A stretch of DNA of 64,000 nucleotides. Origin: Prevotellaceae bacterium (GTDB taxonomy: Bacteria > Bacteroidota > Bacteroidia > Bacteroidales > Bacteroidaceae). The position numbers were made by a program, and so were the translations under genes. Numbering within the stretch: position 1 is the stretch's first letter; the number at the start of each line of letters is the position of its first letter. Location: assembly GCA_029218445.1 (NCBI GenBank), contig JAQXRI010000148.1:1-64000 (forward strand), read 5' to 3'. Positions 61,094 through 64,000 of this stretch are shown piece by piece. Under the pieces are notes generated by a model that saw only the letters and a list, made by a program, of their open reading frames with translations, made no database searches and was not told the origin of the DNA.

Positions 61094-62270
61094 CGTATTT
61101 CTTTTTATGTTTCTTAGCCTTTTGCGGCAACATGTTGGAATATCCTGTCCGCGGACTCTTCACGCCCTTGTAAGTCTCCCATCTTGCCCTTATTTTTCTT
61201 ACATAGTCCTCAGTTTCCGAACCTCGCATGTAGCCATACTTCACTACAGAATCGCGATAATACTGCGGTTCGCTCAGTTTCAGCACATACCGGCTTACGT
61301 CGTTCCACGAATGCTGGTTGCCACCGTATTTCTGTGTCAACGCCATTGCGTCACGTATATGGTGATAGCCTCCATTGTAGCTGCCCAGCACAAAGTTCAT
61401 GCGTTCGTTCCTACCCGGAATGTCATTGAACTTGGCTTCAAGCTGTCCCAGATATTTCGCTGCTGCTGCAATATTGCTCTCGGGGTCGTACATCTTGTCG
61501 CGTGGCAAGCCAAGCATGTCAGCCGTGGCGGGCATTATCTGCATCAGTCCCAATGCGCCGGCCCACGAACGGGCCTTTGGGTCGAAAGTCGATTCCTGAT
61601 AACATTGTGCCGCCATCAGCCGCCAATCCCATCGTATAGGCTGACAGTATGTCATAAACAAACCGTCGTAGTGCGAGATTATCCCCCCCTTTTTGTTCAG
61701 CATAGGCGAATATACATGGCGTACCACACTACGCGTGCTCAGCAGAAAGTCTTCTTCCTTCTTCACCTCAGCCATAATAGTCGGCGCATACCATTCGTTG
61801 AGCGACTTTGCAAGCCTCTCCTTTTCCACGTTCACTGTCCATTGGCCTATCGAGTCGTTTCCCGCGCCACAGAATACGATGTTCTTCAAGCTGTCGGCCG
61901 CAATCCTTATTTCTGATTTCTTCAGCGGAAATGCAACTATGTCGGCATCGCCCGAAAGCAGTTTCCTGACCATTTCCAATGTATCGCGGCACAGCTCAAC
62001 CCTCAAGCCTACGCCAATCTTTTCGGCATACTTCTGCACCATCATGTACTGTAGTCCGAGCTGTCGTCCACGATGGTCGTAATATGTGGTTGGACCACTC
62101 ACGGTAACCACTATCAGCTCACCATTGGCCACTATCCTGTCGAGGTCAAAATCATCGTCCTCAGGAATAGAGTCGTTGATTTCGCCCCATGGGGTTACAA
62201 CCTTTTCAGGTTTGTTCGACGAACACGATCCCAACGCAACTATCATGCCACAAAGGAGCGTTATTGTCAT
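61086..62270 (-). CDS. MltF-like lytic transglycosylase (lipoprotein)
   Basis: 394 residues. A lipoprotein signal (TITLLCGMIVALGSC) is followed by an SBP_bac_3-like domain (about 45-235, ELIVVTVSGPTTYYDHRGRQ) and an SLT transglycosylase domain (about 255-390) with the catalytic Glu in AAQCYQESTFDP and GALGLMQIMPATA. It cuts peptidoglycan glycan strands at the outer membrane. ATG 62270 gives a clean signal peptide; the frame runs back to 62441 through the promoter region. Confidence 0.9.
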   Translation of the reverse strand: MTITLLCGMIVALGSCSSNKPEKVVTPWGEINDSIPEDDDFDLDRIVANGELIVVTVSGPTTYYDHRGRQLGLQYMMVQKYAEKIGVGLRVELCRDTLEMVRKLLSGDADIVAFPLKKSEIRIAADSLKNIVFCGAGNDSIGQWTVNVEKERLAKSLNEWYAPTIMAEVKKEEDFLLSTRSVVRHVYSPMLNKKGGIISHYDGLFMTYCQPIRWDWRLMAAQCYQESTFDPKARSWAGALGLMQIMPATADMLGLPRDKMYDPESNIAAAAKYLGQLEAKFNDIPGRNERMNFVLGSYNGGYHHIRDAMALTQKYGGNQHSWNDVSRYVLKLSEPQYYRDSVVKYGYMRGSETEDYVRKIRARWETYKGVKSPRTGYSNMLPQKAKKHKKKYDV

Positions 62271-62333
62271 CAAAAACGGCCATTTTAGCCCTTTATTATT
62301 ATGAATTATCAACAAAATACCTTTTTTTTGGTG

Positions 62334-62341
62334 CAAAAGTA
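62334..62341 (-). promoter_or_regulatory. Probable -7 element for the mltF-like gene
   Basis: TACTTTTG on the minus strand fits TAnnTTTG. Its -33 partner is unclear. It supports ATG 62270 and lies back to back with the hisG promoter. Confidence 0.5.
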
Positions 62342-62350
62342 ATGATTTTC

Positions 62351-62381
62351 TTGCACATTCTATCATTAATTCGTAATTTTG
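62351..62381 (+). promoter_or_regulatory. Promoter of the histidine operon
   Basis: TTG at 62351-62353 and TAATTTTG at 62374-62381 with 20-base spacing, 36 bases before the hisG ATG. No His-rich leader peptide or attenuator fits the short leader. Confidence 0.8.
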
Positions 62382-62416
62382 CATCGTGATTTTCAAAATA
62401 TAAATAAAATTTAAGT

Positions 62417-63268
62417 ATGTTACGAATAGCAGTACAGTCAAAAGGTCGTCTTTTTGAAGACACCATGAATCTGCTCGCTGAAGCAGACATCAAAATCAGT
62501 TCAAGCAAGCGCACCCTGTTGGTTCAGTCGTCCAACTTCCCCATCGAGGTGCTCTACCTACGCGACGACGACATTCCACAGAGTGTTGCCACCGGAGTAG
62601 CCGACATTGGCGTGGTGGGCGAGAACGAATTCGTTGAGCGCAACGAGCAAGCCGACATCATTTCACGACTTGGCTTCAGCCAATGTCGCCTTTCATTGGC
62701 CATACCCAAGGACATCAACTACACAGGCCTTGAATGGTTTAATGGCAAAAAGATTGCAACCTCCTATCCTGGCATACTTCGACATTTTATGGAAAATCAC
62801 GGCATAAACACAGAGATTCACGTCATTACGGGTAGTGTTGAGATTTCACCGGGCATAGGTCTTGCCGATGCCATCTTCGACATTGTAAGCAGTGGCTCTA
62901 CTCTCGTCAGCAACAACCTGCGAGAGGTGGAGGTGGTGATGAACAGCGAAGCATTGCTCATTGGCAACAAGAACATGGATCAGGAAAAGCGCGACATTCT
63001 GCAGCAGATGCTCTTCAGATTTGAAGCCGTGCGCAGTGCAGAAGACAAGAAGTATGTGCGCATGAATGCACCAAAGGCACGCTTGCAGGACATCATCGAC
63101 GTGCTGCCAGGCCTTAAAAGTCCTACCATCATTCCACTGGCCGACGAAGACTGGTGTTCAGTACACACCGTCCTCGACCAGAAACGCTTTTGGGAAATCA
63201 TCGGGAAACTTAAGGAAATGGGAGCGCAGGGCATCCTCGTCACTCCCATTGAGAAGATGATTCTCTAA
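62417..63268 (+). CDS. hisG: ATP phosphoribosyltransferase (long form)
   Basis: 283 residues: catalytic PBP-like domain (LRIAVQSKGRLFEDTMNLL, GVADIGVVGENEFVE, EISPGIGLADAIFDIVSSG) plus the C-terminal ACT-like regulatory domain (about 210-283), which is feedback-inhibited by histidine in the long form. First step of histidine synthesis. The hisD gene follows after 29 bases. Confidence 0.95.
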   Translation: MLRIAVQSKGRLFEDTMNLLAEADIKISSSKRTLLVQSSNFPIEVLYLRDDDIPQSVATGVADIGVVGENEFVERNEQADIISRLGFSQCRLSLAIPKDINYTGLEWFNGKKIATSYPGILRHFMENHGINTEIHVITGSVEISPGIGLADAIFDIVSSGSTLVSNNLREVEVVMNSEALLIGNKNMDQEKRDILQQMLFRFEAVRSAEDKKYVRMNAPKARLQDIIDVLPGLKSPTIIPLADEDWCSVHTVLDQKRFWEIIGKLKEMGAQGILVTPIEKMIL

Positions 63269-63297
63269 GGGCATTACTACAATCACATTTTCAGAAA

Positions 63298-64000
63298 ATG
63301 ATTACAATAAAATATCCAAAACGCGAGCAGTGGGCCTCAATCATCGAGCGCCCACATCTCGACGTGTCGCAGCTTACAGCAACAGTAAAAACCGTTCTTG
63401 ACGACGTAAAGACAAGAGGCGACGAGGCTGTAAAGGACTACGAACTGAAGTTTGACAAGGCACAGCTCACGACGCTTGCCGTTTCACAGCAGGAAATAGA
63501 AGAAGCTGTACAGCTTGTTGACAAACAGCTGAAAGAGGCCATCGTCCTGGCCCACCACAACATAAAGGCATTTCACGAGGCACAGCATTTTAAAGAGGTA
63601 CGCATAGAAACCCAACCGGGAGTGGAGTGCTGGCAAAAAAGCGTGCCCATCGAACGTGTAGGCCTATATATTCCTGGAGGCACCGCCCCACTCTTCAGCA
63701 CGGTACTTATGCTTGCAACACCGGCCAAGATAGCAGGATGCAGTGAAATAGTACTATGCACACCACCATCAAAAGACGGAAAAGTAAACCCGGCAATACT
63801 CGTTGCGGCCAAAGTGGCTGGAGTAAGCAAGATATTCAAGGCTGGTGGTGTACAGGCTATTGGAGCCATGGCCTACGGCACAGAATCGGTGCCTAAGGTT
63901 TACAAGATATTCGGACCGGGCAACCAATACGTCATGGCAGCCAAACAACAGGTGAGCCTGCACGATGTGGCCATTGACATGCCGGCAGGTCCATCCGAGG
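63298..64000 (+). CDS. hisD: Histidinol dehydrogenase, N-terminal part (runs off window)
   Basis: 234 codons are visible before the window ends, about 55% of the usual 430. The frame opens with ITIKYPKREQWASIIERP. VGLYIPGGTAPLFSTVLML, VQAIGAMAYGTESVPKVYKI and IFGPGNQYVMAAKQQV are HisD signatures. It oxidises L-histidinol to histidine with zinc and NAD. It continues past position 64000. Confidence 0.93.
   Translation, partial: MITIKYPKREQWASIIERPHLDVSQLTATVKTVLDDVKTRGDEAVKDYELKFDKAQLTTLAVSQQEIEEAVQLVDKQLKEAIVLAHHNIKAFHEAQHFKEVRIETQPGVECWQKSVPIERVGLYIPGGTAPLFSTVLMLATPAKIAGCSEIVLCTPPSKDGKVNPAILVAAKVAGVSKIFKAGGVQAIGAMAYGTESVPKVYKIFGPGNQYVMAAKQQVSLHDVAIDMPAGPSE

Noticed and set aside
60624-61916. 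Plus-strand frame of 430 codons across the WecB-like and MltF-like genes
   Set aside because: It runs antisense through two well-supported overlapping genes, has a Ser/Cys/Arg-rich shadow composition and no recognisable domain.
62382-62416. Histidine attenuator or leader peptide before hisG
   Set aside because: The leader is only about 30 bases, with no His codon run or terminator stem.

Overview
The window looks like a chromosomal segment of a Prevotella-type member of the Bacteroidales with roughly 50% GC. The signs are the promoters (TTG, about 20 bases, TAnnTTTG), little use of Shine-Dalgarno sites, lineage-typical families (DUF5606, DUF5112/5113, a long NusB, a two-component-propeller regulator with an AraC output) and Bacteroidetes-style housekeeping gene order.

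Layout. 1-5.6 kb is an accessory island: a coiled-coil protein and a small partner sharing a short Asn-rich motif, an unknown small protein, an M15 peptidase, a DUF3987-like ATPase, a CHC2/TOPRIM primase and a DUF5675 protein, with no integrase or capsid gene in view. 5.66-7.26 kb is an AT-richer cassette (adenine methyltransferase plus what looks like the stump of its restriction endonuclease) bracketed by a 26-base inverted repeat. 7.3-12.4 kb holds a DPP4-like peptidase, a glycosyltransferase and a Wzx-type flippase. 12.5-13.9 kb is tagaturonate reductase. 14.2-20.9 kb (minus strand) carries a helicase-nuclease, DUF5606, coaE, a YbbR protein, yajC and nusB. 21.1-25.5 kb (plus strand) carries rplY, pth, an S4 protein, purN, a Ca/Na exchanger and yhhQ-queF behind a probable preQ1-I riboswitch. 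25.6-34.3 kb is a surface-glycan cluster with glycosyltransferases and an ABC exporter (Wzm/Wzt). 34.4-44.9 kb combines a DUF5112 sensor with hexuronate catabolism (eda, kdgK, LacI regulator, uxaA, NhaC-type antiporter) and a nucleotidyltransferase-fold protein. Two tRNA-Asp genes follow at 45 kb. 45.2-55.3 kb has a GNAT protein, an esterase-like hydrolase, an FAD oxidoreductase, kdsA-kdsD (KDO synthesis), a degenerate hybrid two-component regulator and a phospholipase D/cardiolipin synthase. 55.2-64 kb has a TPR protein, an SsuA-like lipoprotein, radA, a divergent WecB-like protein, an MltF-like transglycosylase and the start of the histidine operon (hisG, hisD cut by the window end).

How it works together. 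uxaB, uxaA, kdgK and eda cover tagaturonate to pyruvate plus glyceraldehyde-3-phosphate. kdsA and kdsD feed KDO into the outer-membrane glycolipid, and the 25.6-34.3 kb cluster builds and exports a surface polysaccharide. The most unusual items are the motif-sharing pair at the left edge, the inverted-repeat-bracketed methyltransferase cassette, the regulator that has lost its phosphorelay residues, the WecB-like protein lacking two catalytic residues, an 86-base dispersed element in two inverted copies, and octamer repeats that abut gene ends and always lie on the same DNA strand.
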